Both the position numbers and the translations under genes were made by a program. A stretch of 64,000 nt of DNA from the NCBI RefSeq assembly GCF_007655135.1, contig NC_045128.1, forward strand, positions 11,284,001-11,348,000, written 5' to 3'. This DNA comes from Punica granatum (lineage: Eukaryota; Streptophyta; Magnoliopsida; Myrtales; Lythraceae). The notes under the pieces are model-generated. The model was not told where the DNA came from. It did no database searches and saw nothing but the letters and a program-made list of their open reading frames with translations. Positions within the stretch are counted from its first letter, which is position 1. Every line of letters starts with the position of its first letter. Below, piece by piece: positions 45,822 through 58,275 of the stretch.

Positions 45822-47799
45822 GAGCATTCGCAACAAGGGAAAAAAAACTGGCCCAGTTGCAGCTGACATGGCAACTAGGCCGGCCCATATTTTGTCCCTC
45901 TATTGTGGGACGACAAGGATAAATCTCTCGGCTGGCAGGCGTGGCCCACCACGTTTGCCACCCCATTCCCTTTTATTTATTTATTTCCAAAGGGCAAAGC
46001 GCCGTCGGCCCTTTGCCTTTTTTTTAAAAAAAAACGTCCAAGAGCCCTTCAACGGCTCTTTGGCATTTTTTTTTAATTTGCTTGCAATTAATTTATCTTT
46101 TCTAATTGCAAAAGTAATTTTTTTCTTAAAATTTTAAAAAAAGAAAATTCAACTTTCATCCGTATAAATACCAATCCGACATCCTTGACGCATAAACTTC
46201 CTTCTCCTTTCTCCTCTCAATTTCAATATGGATCCACATGAAATTAATATCAATGATATTATTAAATGGCTTCAAAATCATTCTTCTCAAAATCCTAATT
46301 CCCGATAGTCACTCTCAAAATCCAAATTTCTTTCTACATCCTATTATCCCCAAAAATTCAAGTCACCCGAACTTAAATCATTCTTATTATCAAGTTCCTT
46401 ATTATCCATCCACCCAAAATCCACAAAACTTTCAATTTCAAGACCCCATCGGAATTGCTGGCACATCCTCGAGGCCATTTGAAGCACAATTTGGTGGCTT
46501 GGTATTGGAATCTACTAATCACGAGGGGTCATGTAAGCAATCTCCATAAATACCTATGAGTTCGCCAATTTCTCAAATGTTCGGCCACGGCTGGGATACT
46601 AATGTCGACGATGATGTCGAAGATGTTGGGAGAGATTGTGGGAAACATGTCAGAGATTGAACAAACACTGAAACTGGGAGCAAGACTAGGTCCTCGTAGG
46701 TGCATGCTGGAACATCTCATTTGATGGTAAGGTCGGCGGCCAAAAGGCTTATTGTTATTCGAATTAAGCATCATTGCAGACAAAGCAAGGCCCCGATTTG
46801 ATAAATCGAAGTGTTATTGCGCGGAAGAAACAATGACAACAGATCAATTAACGGTGTCAAAATTCTGTGGTTGTACGAATGGGGGTTGTGAAAGAGTAGG
46901 AGCGGTATGAATGATGACGATGTCAGAGCAATGGCGCATGCAGAATATGGTAGAAAGTCAGAGGGTAAGAAAACCAGTTTCGAGAGGAACTGGAAGATTC
47001 TGACGGATAACCCAAAATGGGCAAACTCTTTTACCGCTAATAGCGGAGGATCCAAGAGAACAAAGACAAGTGCATCTAGGCAATACTCATCATCTTCAAA
47101 TCTGGAACAGACACATCCCGTCAATGATGCTGTGGAGTCTCCAGTTCATCCACAAGGCAACAAAGCAGCCAAAAGGAAGGCTAAGGGGAAAAGCAAAACG
47201 TCGGGCACCACAGAGAGATATGATAAATTGAAAATGCAAGTAGCTAGACGACTATCTCTCATCGAGGATTTCAACAAGGAGAACGAAAGGGAGAATGATC
47301 ATGCGATCCTGATAGTGGACACCTCTATCATGACTGATGAACAACAAGAGATTCATGTAGCACAAGTGGACGAAAATTAAGCCTAAGTACATGTAATTCT
47401 TAAATTTCAATTTTCGCAATGTCATTTCAAATTTCTAATGTCATGTTATATGTGTGTAATGTTGTTGTTAATCAATCAATATAATATTTTAATTCAAACC
47501 GAATTAGTTACAATTTTTAATTTTTTTAAAGACCTAAAAATTTAATTTTTGAAAATTAAAAAATTTAATCCGAAATTAAATTACATTATTAGAAATGATT
47601 AAAATATTATTTAATAAGCATGCAAATAAATTTATTTAAAAAAACATGCGGAGCCACAAATGGACCCCAGGATAGGTCTCTCTATTGTAGGAGAGATGAA
47701 CAATTTTTCCTTGGGGACAATTCGGGTGAGGTAGCACCATGTAGAGCCCTTCGACTTGGCAATTGTCCCTCGAATTGGGCATCATTGTTGCAGATGCTC
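45822..47799 (+). mobile_element. PIF/Harbinger-type element carrying only ORF1
   Basis: 1.98 kb flanked by TAA (45819-45821 and 47800-47802), with inverted ends GAGCATTCGCAACAA and GAGCATCTGCAACAA. Both the 3-bp TAA duplication and the GAGCAT.TGCAACA end are typical of plant PIF/Harbinger elements. It carries a decayed ORF1-like gene but no transposase, so it would need one in trans. Confidence 0.88.
46229..47380 (+). pseudogene. PIF/Harbinger ORF1-like (Myb/NAM-associated) protein, degenerate
   Basis: Starts MDPHEININDIIKWLQNH near 46229. A short N-terminal frame follows, then several shifts, and a long C-terminal frame at 46907-47380. The latter has the pattern KTSFERNWKILTDNPKW, followed by a basic stretch (KAAKRKAKGKSKT), resembling the NAM-associated C-terminal region found in DNA-binding ORF1 proteins of plant PIF/Harbinger elements. 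In this family the protein works with the transposase. The Myb/trihelix part between 46560 and 46900 is broken by stops. Confidence 0.75.
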
Positions 47800-47802
47800 T
47801 AA

Positions 47803-48704
47803 TACCCACCAGGGATCTCGAGGGTCCATATGTATCGTGATTAACCGAGTTTTTTTTTTGTTCTGTGCGCCAAAATCAGATGGCAGAGATTTTTTTTTTG
47901 GAACATATCAATAAGTTTCCATGATCCCCTTCATTTAGCAGAATTTTAACTTAGTTGGCTTCTATTTAGCATAAGATAAAATGGAAAAATTTCACCATAT
48001 AGCACAATATTTTGAATTTTTTACAGCATAGTACATATCGTGATAGTTTCACTGCATGACACAATATTTTAAAAAAATTTCACCGCACGGTACACCGTTA
48101 ATTTTCTATCAATGAATAGACATATATCTAACATGGGCCCATGGCACAATATTTTAGGGCCCCATGCTTACGTATAACGATATTTTATGCGGTGAAAAAG
48201 GCTAAATTTATCATATTGTATGGTTAAAATTTACCAAAAGAAAAGAAAACCCTAGGAGGAGGGGTGGTCAGCGGATGCGGCCTCGATTGAGGCCACCATC
48301 CCAACAATCAGTGACCTTTGTTGCCGCAATCTACCTCGGTTGGTGGGTGATTGGGTTTCTCCCAATTCAGGCCATGGGGGCCTCGATAGGATACCCCCTC
48401 TGCCCTCCTCCAAATCGAGGTCACAGGCACACTCTATTGATTGGGCGGTGGCTGCAATCGAGGTCCTAACTGCCGACTGCCCATCCTCTCAATGTTTTCT
48501 TTCTTTTTTGACAAATTTCACCGTATAACATGATAATTTGGTTGTTTTCACCACTAGCAAATATCGTGACACGAGTGAAATGAGAGTAGCATAAATAGTG
48601 AAATGTAAGTACGTGGCCTCAAAACATTGGGCCTCGTCAGCTTTCCATGCACTCATTGACCATTTGTTATGTTGTGAATATTTTACAAAATATTGTACTA
48701 GCGG
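47803..48704. repeat. Stretch with TTTCACCATATAGCACAATATT-like repeated motifs
   Basis: Short motifs of the type TTTCACC(A/G)(T/C)A(T/C)(A/G)GCACAATAT recur in both orientations (about 47988, 48088, 48205, 48520), around a GC-richer middle at 48250-48480. It looks like a foldback MITE, but ends and target duplication are unclear. No gene supported. Confidence 0.45.
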
Positions 48705-49130
48705 TAAATTCGAATCATATAAATTAATAAAATTCATAATTAAAAGAGTTTTATTTTTTAATGGATCCACCTATTGAAATTTATTTAGTTGTTCTCATTG
48801 AATTCCTAGATATCGAGATGCAGACAAAGGAAAAAGGACGGACACCTAAAGGTCAATGATCGAGTTCGAGTTTATTAAATGCAAGAATATGGACCTCGAA
48901 CAAGTTTCATTGACTGAGAGAAAACTTTCAGCGTCACATGGTCTATCGAGGGAGTTCAAAACATAATCATGTTTTAATATACTAGTCTTATCATCCCTGT
49001 ACCCCTATATTTATTATTTTTCTTCGCCTATCTAATCGCTAGCATTGTTCTTAATCAACAGAAAAAAAATTTATCAATATAAATATATAAGAATTGACAA
49101 GCACAACGACGAAGTAGCACGTCATGCCAA
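48705..49130 (-). repeat. Inverted copy of part of the UGT upstream duplication
   Basis: The reverse complement aligns to about 54682-55036 (right copy) and to 1046-1197 continuing at 6553-6620 (left copy). It retains the stretch around GGATCCAT (AAACTCTTTTAATTAT) that the right copy has lost, so it is closer in structure to the left copy without the copia insertion. Confidence 0.85.
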
Positions 49131-49229
49131 CAAAGTTAATCGTATGATGATGATAACTCCGATGTAAACGATCAAAACCGTCGCATACTCTATGCGGCAT
49201 TCGTTATTCGACCTTACGAGCTACAAGAA

Positions 49230-50505
49230 GCACAAGTGCCGAGATAACATTGTGGAAGTAAATCTGTAATCGGACGCGAATTCATTCAACACATGCTCAT
49301 GAAACCTGCACAATGCTTCCAGATATTCAAAATGCAACCACACGTTTTCAGCATTTTATGTGATATTCTACGCCAACGAGGTGGACTTCTACATGGAAGG
49401 AACGTATATACTGAGGAGTCGATTGGTATGTTCCTCATGGTTGTGTGTCATAGCGCACGGTTCTGTTACGTTGCTGAACGTTTCGGACACTCAACAGAGA
49501 CAGTGCATTGTCACTTTCGTGTGGTTTTACAAGCCGTGAACACCATATCAAGATTGTATATAAAGCCACGACAAGTCGATGGTCCACAACCGGAGGTTGT
49601 GACAAAACCAAAGTTAGTTCCTTACTTTAAGGTAATTTTCAGGACATTTGCTTTTCAATTACCAATTACTTGATAGATGTATACTGGTCTATTGTTTAAA
49701 CCTTTGCTACAAAGCACACCAAATTTCGCAAATTTCCCAGGATTGCATCGGAGCGATAGATGGCCCTCACGTGGCAGCAGCACCGCCGAACTATATGCAA
49801 GTGCAATATTGCGGCCGTAAGAGTGTACCCACCCAAAATATGATGGTTGTCTGATCGCATGATATGATGTTCTATTATGTGAAGACCGGTTGACAGGGAT
49901 CCACCTATGGCGCCAGAATCTTGATGGAGACAGTAGTCAAACCGAAATTTCCGTTACCCCTACCTGGTAGGTATGGTATTTCACATGTTAGATTAATATG
50001 CAAAACTCTCATGTATTGTCTAATGCTACACACCTCTCAATTCAATTGCAGGGAAATATTACGTCGTCAATGCCTGATACCCCAATATGACAGGTTTCTT
50101 GACACCCTACAAGGAAGAGAACTATCATCCAAGTCATTTTCAAGGACGTCACGTTAGTTCTCGAAAGGAGCTGTTCAACAAGCGGCACTCGTCGGTTCCG
50201 AATGTCATTGAACGATGTTTCGGTGTCCTAAAGAATAGATTTCTCATATTACGATTGATGCCCAATTTTTGGTCTATAAGCAAGCAGACATTGTGTTATC
50301 GTGTTTTGTCCTTCACAATTTCATTAAAATAGAGGATTATTTCGATCGTTTGTTTGAAGAGTATGAAGATGACTGTTATGATATAGAAGACGAATTGCCC
50401 CAAGAAAGACAAGTAGTGGAAGTGGACTTCAGTACCGCTAAGATGGACCGGAAACGCAAACGCATATCGGTAGAGCTGTGGCGTAATTGGGTCGGCAGTG
50501 ACTAA
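49230..50505 (+). pseudogene. PIF/Harbinger transposase, degenerate (three exons)
   Basis: Exon 1 (to 49631) encodes QHMLMKPAQCFQIF and ILCDILRQRGGL, with a helix-turn-helix-like part. A GT-AG intron at 49632-49740 leads to DCIGAIDGPHVAA...GRKS, carrying the first catalytic Asp. A second intron at 49967-50051 leads to KYYVVNA...GFLTPYKEENYH, then KELFNKRHSSVPNVIERCFGVLK with the catalytic Glu. In-frame stops at about 49852 and 49891, one after VVNA, and replacement of the middle Asp region (GARIL where NDSR.L is usual) make it inactive. Intron positions are consistent with the domain frame on both sides. Confidence 0.88.
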
Positions 50506-50625
50506 AGTTATGCATGAGCGCATCCCGGACTTATAAGTATTGCATGTTCTTTTTATTCAATCGAAAGGAGAATTGAAGTGTGAAAAAAAAAATCACAAGC
50601 GCCTCACATGGGAAGTCATTTGGGG

Positions 50626-50772
50626 TGTTTTGGTTGGAATTACACTTTGAAAAGTCGAAGTCCTCCTTTGTTATCTCAATGGAAATGGTGGGTCCCCCAA
50701 TTTTGTGCATGTCCACTTTGTAATCAATGAAATGAAATGAAATTTTATTTCATCCCAAAACCAAACTCCTTG
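50626..50772. mobile_element. Short Tourist/Harbinger-like MITE candidate
   Basis: About 147 bp with imperfect inverted ends GGGGTGTTTTGGTTGG and GAGTTTGGTTTTGGGA. End sequence resembles Tourist-type MITEs (GG.GTGTTTGGTT). No target duplication could be fixed. Confidence 0.45.
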
Positions 50773-51239
50773 TACAGATGTGTATCTTTCAATAGAATGC
50801 ACCACACTTGTCACCGAACGAATTATCATGTTATAAAACCCCTGAATGAATATACATGTGAAGATGTATAGGAAAGTATCACATTTCTCATCGTCCATCT
50901 ATTTAGTTTTTATTCTTAACTTAATTTTCAACATACTTAAATGTGCATTCTGGTATTTGGAAACTCAACATATATTGATTAATTTAGTTCAAGCACGGCT
51001 GACCTGATAAGAGATAAAACTCTCACAATCATGAATTTTCTTCTTTTATAAAACTCTAACACAAGACCTTATTTAAGGATATGAAACATTGAATTACTTA
51101 AATCAATCAATTTGATAATTTTGGACTATTAATTTGAATAACCAAACACACCTAGTTGGCGGCAAGAAAGTACAGCACAATGGAGCTAGGAAAAGGCAAC
51201 AAAAGATGGAAACCCATATTGTGTGAGTTCAAGAAGTTA

Positions 51240-51545
51240 TTGCCTTATTTAGTTTCACAAATCGATTTTAATTTTAGTTTTAATTATACTCCACTTAACT
51301 CTACTTATCTTCAATTCAACAATATAATCATTACTTTCTCTCAACTATTCATTACTTTTTTCACAATTTAACAACACAATCATTACTTTCTCTCAACTAT
51401 TTATTATTTTTTCAAAATTCAAGTACACAATTATTATTTTCTCTCAACTATTCATTACTTTTTTACACTTTTTCTCACAATTCAACAATCCAATTAAAAT
51501 CAAAACTCAACTCTACTTAACTCTAAAATCAAACACACAAATACT
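51240..51545 (-). mobile_element. MITE-like element, inverted relative of 525-1045
   Basis: The reverse complement starts GTGTGTTTGATTTTAGAGTTAAG and ends with GTGAAACTAAAT, as in 525-1045. The interior has about four repeats of CAATCATTACTTTCTCTCAACTA. Non-coding. Confidence 0.6.
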
Positions 51546-53956
51546 GTGATTTTTATTTTTTTTACAAACTCCTAGGCTGAATTCTCACACCGTCACATCA
51601 TCAAAAATATAAAATGGATATTTCTCGCATTGCCACGTTATCACTAATAGATTTAGGAAATTTTTTTATATCATTTTATCATTAATTTACGGTAGATATA
51701 TATAGGATATACGCAATATTATGCATATAGTCCAACAAAATATATACAAGGGAATAAAATATGCAGTGAACTACTATTTTCGATTATATATATGCCATAT
51801 GGCTACTAATACCCCGTAGGCTGAGGAGCGTATAATGGAATTTAGACTATTATTTCTTGAAATAAAAATTTCATCATACTGAAATTTTTATATTGGATAT
51901 GGAAATTTCCTTGTTAATTTATATGATATTTGCACTATATATACCATACTTGTTTATTTGATATACTAACACTAATATTTTATATCAATTTTTTCCATTC
52001 GCAAGACTTACCAATTCCGACTAGGTTTAGTCAGGCTTTCTCGAAATTCAAGATCATCAAATTCATGTAATTTTTTATGAAAGTAATTTATTTAGGATGT
52101 TATCTTTATAATTAAATGTTACTTTGTTTGGTGCGTTTATTATTTCCTTAGAACTACTATATTTGCATGAAAATTTTTCTTTATCATTTATTTTTTTTAA
52201 TCTATACGTTAATAGATTTTGAGGTTGTAAAATGGTTTATTATACATTAAAAGAATTCGGACCGAAAGAAGTAATGAAATGATCAATTTTGTTATGATTT
52301 TCATTGACAAAGAGCTACACTTTGTGTGTTTGGTATATTATTTTATCAATCAAAATTAAATTAAATTATTATTAATTTTATTATTTCTAATGAAGCTAGG
52401 ATTCATTGATGCATGTAGGTACAAGAAAGTTCAGATTGATCTGTTTCCGATCTTACTTTGAGAAGAAGCTTTTACAAAATTAATATTTTCAAGATAATTA
52501 CAATTCCATCAAAGTATCGTTCAATTAATTTTAAGTAAAGATATCGCTTTTACACAATTAATATTTTCAAGATAATTACAATTCCATCAAAGTATTGTTC
52601 AATTAATATCTTACTTTGAGAAGAAGCTTTTACACAATTAATATTTTCAAGATAATTACAATTCCATCAAAGTATCGTTCAATTAATTTTAAGTAAAGAT
52701 ATCGCTTTTGCCTAGTATATTTAAATGATTTTTTTGTAATTCATTGATATCCTTAGCAAAATTCATTCGATTTTAAGTAAATTTTATTTACGCATAGTGT
52801 GTGACATTATTTATATTAGTTACAACAAAAAAAGATTTAATTGTGTTCGCGCAGCGTGTGGGTCATCGATTAGTTTTGTGAATTGAGAAACCTTTCATTT
52901 TTCAAGAAAATTTTTAATGTTTATTTACAATTTTAATATAATAATTAAGTATAATTATTAAATAAAAATAATATAATCAAAGTATTGAAAGAATTTGAAA
53001 CCCTAAAGAATACCCAAAACTAACTTTTTGCTTGTGCGTTGCACGGGTTCATTTTAATGTATTCTTTTATATTCTTTTTTATATTGTAATTATTTTTATC
53101 TTGAAAGACCAATTTTTCTATAAGATCAATAATATTTCATAATCATTATTGACTTCAGGTGTCAAATAATATATTTTCATAATTTTTATTAAAATTAGAG
53201 TAAGTTAAATAGTACATAATAATTTTGCGTTTTTAGTTTTTCAACTAATTCTTTAATTTCGTTATTTGTCAAATGGTTAATTGCAATACTTTCTTTATAT
53301 TTTCTTTTTTCCCAATTATTTATATTTCTTATTTATGCTCAAATTGATTATTTTAGCCCTATTTCATATGCCCTTATTTTATATAAAACGTAGTTAGTTT
53401 TACTATATAGTATAGATAAGACTTGTTCGTTGTATCTCAAAAATTATTATTATATATATTCTTTATTTGTATAAGACTTGTTGTTGTATCTTAAAAATTA
53501 CTATATTATTATATTTATTTTATTTACAATAAAGTTTTATTTACCATATAATATTTAATTTATAAAATTTAGTTTTCTTACAATATCAGGAACATTTATT
53601 ACAGACATTTATTATAGGCATAGTTTGTTTTACTATTTTTTATTATTTAGTACAACATTTTATTTACTATAATAATTAATTTATGAAATTTAGTTTTTTT
53701 ATAATATTTGAAGCATTTATTACGGGAATTTATTACCGGAGTAGTTTATTTTATTATGTATAATATGACGAATTTCTCGCGTGTTGGTCAATCTTTTTTT
53801 TAATAACTTTAATCTCCATCTACAATAGATTATCAACCTATGTAATATCAGAACTACACTATAATTGCAACAATTAAATTTTACAAAGAAGATGGCATTG
53901 TACTATATATAATATTGCATTCACAAGGAAAGGAAAAGTTATACAATGAAACTAAG
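51546..53956. other. Long AT-rich gene-free stretch
   Basis: No coding signal recognised over 2.4 kb. It contains the 158-bp tandem duplication at 52450-52709 and two short GC palindrome-like motifs at about 52850 and 53033. The remainder is low-complexity AT. Confidence 0.6.
52450..52709. repeat. 158-bp tandem duplication with internal sub-repeats
   Basis: ATCTTACTTTGAGAAGAAGC recurs at 52450 and 52608 (period 158). Inside, a unit beginning TTTTACACAATTAATATTTT occurs three times, alternating with GTAAAGATATCGC. Nearly identical units indicate recent slippage or unequal exchange. Confidence 0.92.
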
Positions 53957-55889
53957 AAGAACAAAGTTGCAATAAGAACAACTAACTCAATTATAATGGG
54001 ACTATTATTATTAAGTAGCATTACAAAAATATCATATTTAAAAAATAGTCAAAATAACACTATATATCCAACCTTTTGATGTTTTCTCAATTTTATCTCA
54101 ATTTTTAAAATTTTTTATGGGCAACCTAACATTTAAGGTTCAGTTCAAATTATCTCGCCGTGAATTTTCCATTCATTTTTAACAAAGAATGTGACGTGGG
54201 TCGTTAATTGAAGTAACGATACCTACGTGGATTGTTGTGTGGGACCCTCCCATTGACACCCCGGATCATTCTCACCCTCCCCCCTGCGTTATGATGTACA
54301 TAAGGTATGATAAATGATATAGTAATGATAATTATCCCTCAAGAATATAAAAAGCATAATGAGAGTAAAAGGAGCAAATGAGGGCATGGTGTAGGAACAA
54401 ATAAGAGTAAACAAATGGTATGGAAAATTATTTTTTTTCTATTTACGAAACGTATATGTTTAATTTGGATAAACATTTCAAATCTCAAAGAAAAAAAAAT
54501 CTAAATTATTGAGCCAACTTTTATTTCAGGAAAAATAATTACATACAAATAGGAAAATGTTTAAAAGTCGCTGAATGTAGGTAGCTTAAGGACCTAGATT
54601 ATGAGGAATGAACCACATTAATGATAAAGAAACGTAGGGTCATTTGATAAGGAGTTGATTGGTTTCCAAAACGGCTATCACGTGCTAATTCGTCGTTGTG
54701 CTAGTCAATTTTTATATAATTATATTGATCAAATTTTTTTCTTTTGATTAAGAACAGTGCTAGCGATTAGATAGGCGAAGAAAAATAATAAATATAGGGG
54801 TACAGGGATGATAAGACTAGTATATTAAAACAGGTTAATCATGTTTTGAACTCCCACGAGAGACCATGTGACGCTGAAAGTTTTCTCTCAGTCAATGAAA
54901 CTTGTTCGGGGTCCATATTCTTGCATTTAATAAAACCCGAACGTTGACCTTTAGGTGTCCGTCCCTTTTCCTTTATCTGCATCTCGATATCTTGAAATTC
55001 AATGGGAACAGCTAAATAAATTTCAATAGGTATTATTTACTGTTTTTCTCAACCGACACTGTTGGATGTTGCAGTTGGATTTGGTAAGTTGGCTCGATCT
55101 TTTCCATTATGTTTTTTTTTTTGCTCGGTAATCTTTTTCATTATGGCGACAGAAGATCCGTAAAAGTAAGGCTTAATATGTACGATCAGAGAGCAATCCA
55201 CTGACAGCACCCTCAGAGGAGTACTTTATTATTATTTTCTCTATGGATACGTGGCACTGGCTTGGTGCAAATAGACTGGGTACTGTCTGTACTAAATGCT
55301 GCTAAAGTCTTGTGTTATCTGATAATTCGGTCTAAAAGATTCATATATGTGATTTTCACAACGAAGTTATTATTTCCACAACTATTATTGGTTGCTATTG
55401 ACTGAATTTATTAACCCATAGGTAGTGGAATATGAATTTCTGGTGTCTCTTTTTTCTTACGGCACGGCATCTCTGTAAGGAACGATAGTTTAGAATTCTC
55501 TCATGTGCTAGTTCCTAATTGCATGATTCTCCCTTACCAAGAAATATATTTTTCTTTTTTTATGAGTTAGTTCCTAATTTCATGATTTTTTTTTATTTCG
55601 TGTATAATTTTAAGTTCTCTCCCATATATCTCATATTCTATCCTCCCTTGAACCCATTAATATTTTATCTTTATTTATTTATTTTAAATTTTGTGTGTAA
55701 TTTTAAGTTCTCTCCCATAGATCTCATATTCTTTCCTCCCTTTGAACCCATTAATATTTTATCTTTATTTTTGTGCTCTTTTACAACCTAAGATACTGCT
55801 GGCGTGATCTCTAATTTAATTAAACGAGCAGATCATGATCTTCTGTATCCTAATATTTGTGGATTGTCGTTCTTTGTTGAGTGACTTAT

Positions 55890-56650
55890 TATTATGTTTT
55901 TCCCCTCGAGACCACATTTTACCAAACATAATGCCACATTTACTTTTCTCAAGACGATAGTTGAAAATTTCAAAGCACATCACATTGACCTAGTCCCCCA
56001 TATATATCACGCAAAGCTGAAGCTTTTGAATGACCCCGATGCTCCCATAGAGTCGGGATAAAACGACCAAGAATCAACAAGGCAACTTCTCTTGATCACA
56101 CAAGGGACAGTCAAGACTGCATATTCGATGAGGAGCGTGAATGAATTTGATGGTGGGGTTAGGGCTTTGATTTTTTTCTTTTTTGATTTTTTAGATTCCA
56201 GATATCCAGGCATGGCTCTTAACGAGCCAAATCAACAATAATAGGTCGTGTCTTCATTTTCCATCGTAGATTGGATGAAAAATGGGACGGAAAAAACTAC
56301 TTTGTGCAAATGTTTGAGACAGCAGCGAGACCAATTAATACACAACAAAAACTTTAATTTCTCAAACAAGATATCTTTAGGAACCAAATTATCAATTTAG
56401 TCGAAGAGAGAGAATTTTCTAGAGTCCTCCCTGATAATTTCTCAAGCTAGTAGTGGAACAAGCAAGTGAGAAAGCAATTCATGATGGGATGCCTGATGTC
56501 TCCTGCCAATCTTAAAAAGTGCTTTCGCATCCATCTTTGTACGAGAAGGGCTCTACAATCAATATATCATTAGTACCCCCAATGTACAGAGGACGACTTT
56601 TCTGCTATCCTCACTTTTAGCTTTTGTCATTTTATCTTCCAAACAAATGA
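55890..56650. other. Copy-specific insertion of unknown type
   Basis: About 760 bp present here but absent from the equivalent place in the left copy (near 7870). One plus-strand frame reads FLKTIVENFKAHHIDLV and HAKLKLLNDPDAPIE before a stop, which has a protein-like look but no family that I recognise. No inverted ends or target duplication were defined. Confidence 0.55.
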
Positions 56651-56787
56651 TATTAGTTATTCTATTGAATTTTAACAAATGAATTATACTAACATTTGTA
56701 CTATTCATACCCTCAAGAAAACCAAAAGAATATCAAATAATGAGCAAAAGAAAAGGAATAAAAAAGAGATAATTTATATTTAAATTC

Positions 56788-57740
56788 GGGAGAAACGTAG
56801 TAGAAATCCCATAAGTTTGAATTTTTTTAGACTTTAGTTCTATAAGTTTTATTTTGAAATTTTCAGTCTTATATATTTATTCCGTAAAATACTTTTAGTC
56901 GTAACCGTTGTTTGGGATATGCTAACGTAAATTTCACATCGTCAAATCTATCCTAGGTGGCTATTAATTGTCCACATTATAATTTTCTATTGACTGAAAA
57001 TTAAAATGTTAGAAAATCATAAAAAGAAATTCATAAATTACAATACAAGTTCACATGGCAATTTTCTATTAGTTTAAAATTTTAAAAATAGGAAAAAAAA
57101 TTTAAAAATAAAAATTTGTAAATATTTAGAAGGGGGTGGCCATTGGTGGGCCTATATCCCTGCCACCACCCCCTCGATTGGGGTTGCCAGTGACCAGAGT
57201 GGTCGCCAGCGACTCTAATCTAGATGGTGGTGGCTGGGATCGAGACCCAACTCTCTGAAATCATGAGAATCCCCGATTTTCGGGAATTCTCTAGATTCCA
57301 GAGGATTCTTTGATTTCGGTGGGTGGGGCATGGATCTCAACCGACAAACCCCGATTTGGGTCGCCAACGCCCTCTCGTAGTCACCGGCCACCCCAATCGG
57401 GAGAGGAGCTTGTGGCTGAATCAAGGCCCCCACCGCCCCCTTTCGATTTTTTTTATATTTATTTTCTAGAATATATTTATTATTAGAAATCATAATTAAT
57501 TAAAATTCAATTTTTTAAAAAGTTTTCGACCCGTAGAAATTACCACGTGGACAATTAATAGCTATCTAGGACAGATTTGATGGTGTGAAGTTTACGTTAG
57601 CTGATCCCTAACGGCGATTAACGGTTAAGACCAAAAGTTTTCTACGGAGCAAATATAAAAGACTGAAAATTTCAAAATGAAACTTATAGGACTGAAGTAT
57701 AAAAAATTCAAACTTATAGGATTTTTGCTGCACTCCTCCC
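56788..57740. mobile_element. Mutator-like foldback element, about 0.95 kb
   Basis: Long inverted ends (GGGAGAAACGTAGTAGAAATCC against GGGAGGAGTGCAGCAAAAATCC, continuing as mirrored AGTTTGAATTTTTTA) enclose a GC-richer core at 57130-57440. Flanked by imperfect 9-10-bp copies of (A)TTTAAATTC/(A)CTTAAATTC. Absent from the left copy near 8010, which is the empty site. Non-coding. Confidence 0.82.
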
Positions 57741-58200
57741 ACTTAAATTCTAATATCAAAAGAGAGTAATTAGTCATTTGCCCAAATAAATTGGGGTCTG
57801 TGTCAAAAGATTAGTTGTAAAAAAAAAAGATACGATAAGTCTTTCAAATAAATAAATAAAACAAAGATAAGATATATTGTACTGATGGGATAATGTAGGG
57901 GAGCGAGAACATAATGAGTGAAACAAAATATAGGAAAAGAGATTGGTGTGGGAAGAGAGAATCTTGAAATAATCAGGGCACAAACGTACTTAAAAAGTGA
58001 ATGAGATCAGTACTTTAGTAAATTAATCTGTAATACCTGTGAAAATAGTAGATTAGATTATGAAAATATCCCTGCCTGTATCAATTAAATTTTGTGATCC
58101 AACCATGTAAGCTGTCATGCTAGGGAAAGGGAGAAAATCTAATGCGTAATGTGTATACTATGTGGTATCGGGTCACAAGACGCAATGCAATAATATCTCC

Positions 58201-58208
58201 TATAAATA
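58201..58208 (+). promoter_or_regulatory. TATA box of intact UGT gene
   Basis: TATAAATA 75 bp upstream of the ATG, conserved with the split copy (8472). The surrounding 300 bp are highly similar between the copies, so core promoter function is probably shared. Confidence 0.65.
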
Positions 58209-58275
58209 TACCGTTTTTCTCAAACTTCCTCACTCTTTCATATCTCTTCTTCCGAAAGGGTAACATTCAAGTGCG

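Larger units (their letters stand above)
53957..58275. repeat. Right copy of tandem duplication, UGT upstream region
   Basis: Aligns to the left copy in blocks: 53957-54480 with 1-524; 54893-55036 with 1053-1197; 55036-55557 with about 6640-7187; 55558-55880 with 7542-7865; 56660-56787 with about 7880-8020; 57750-58275 with about 8020-8549. Copy-specific insertions interrupt both sides. The nearest 500 bp to the gene are the best conserved. Confidence 0.87.
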
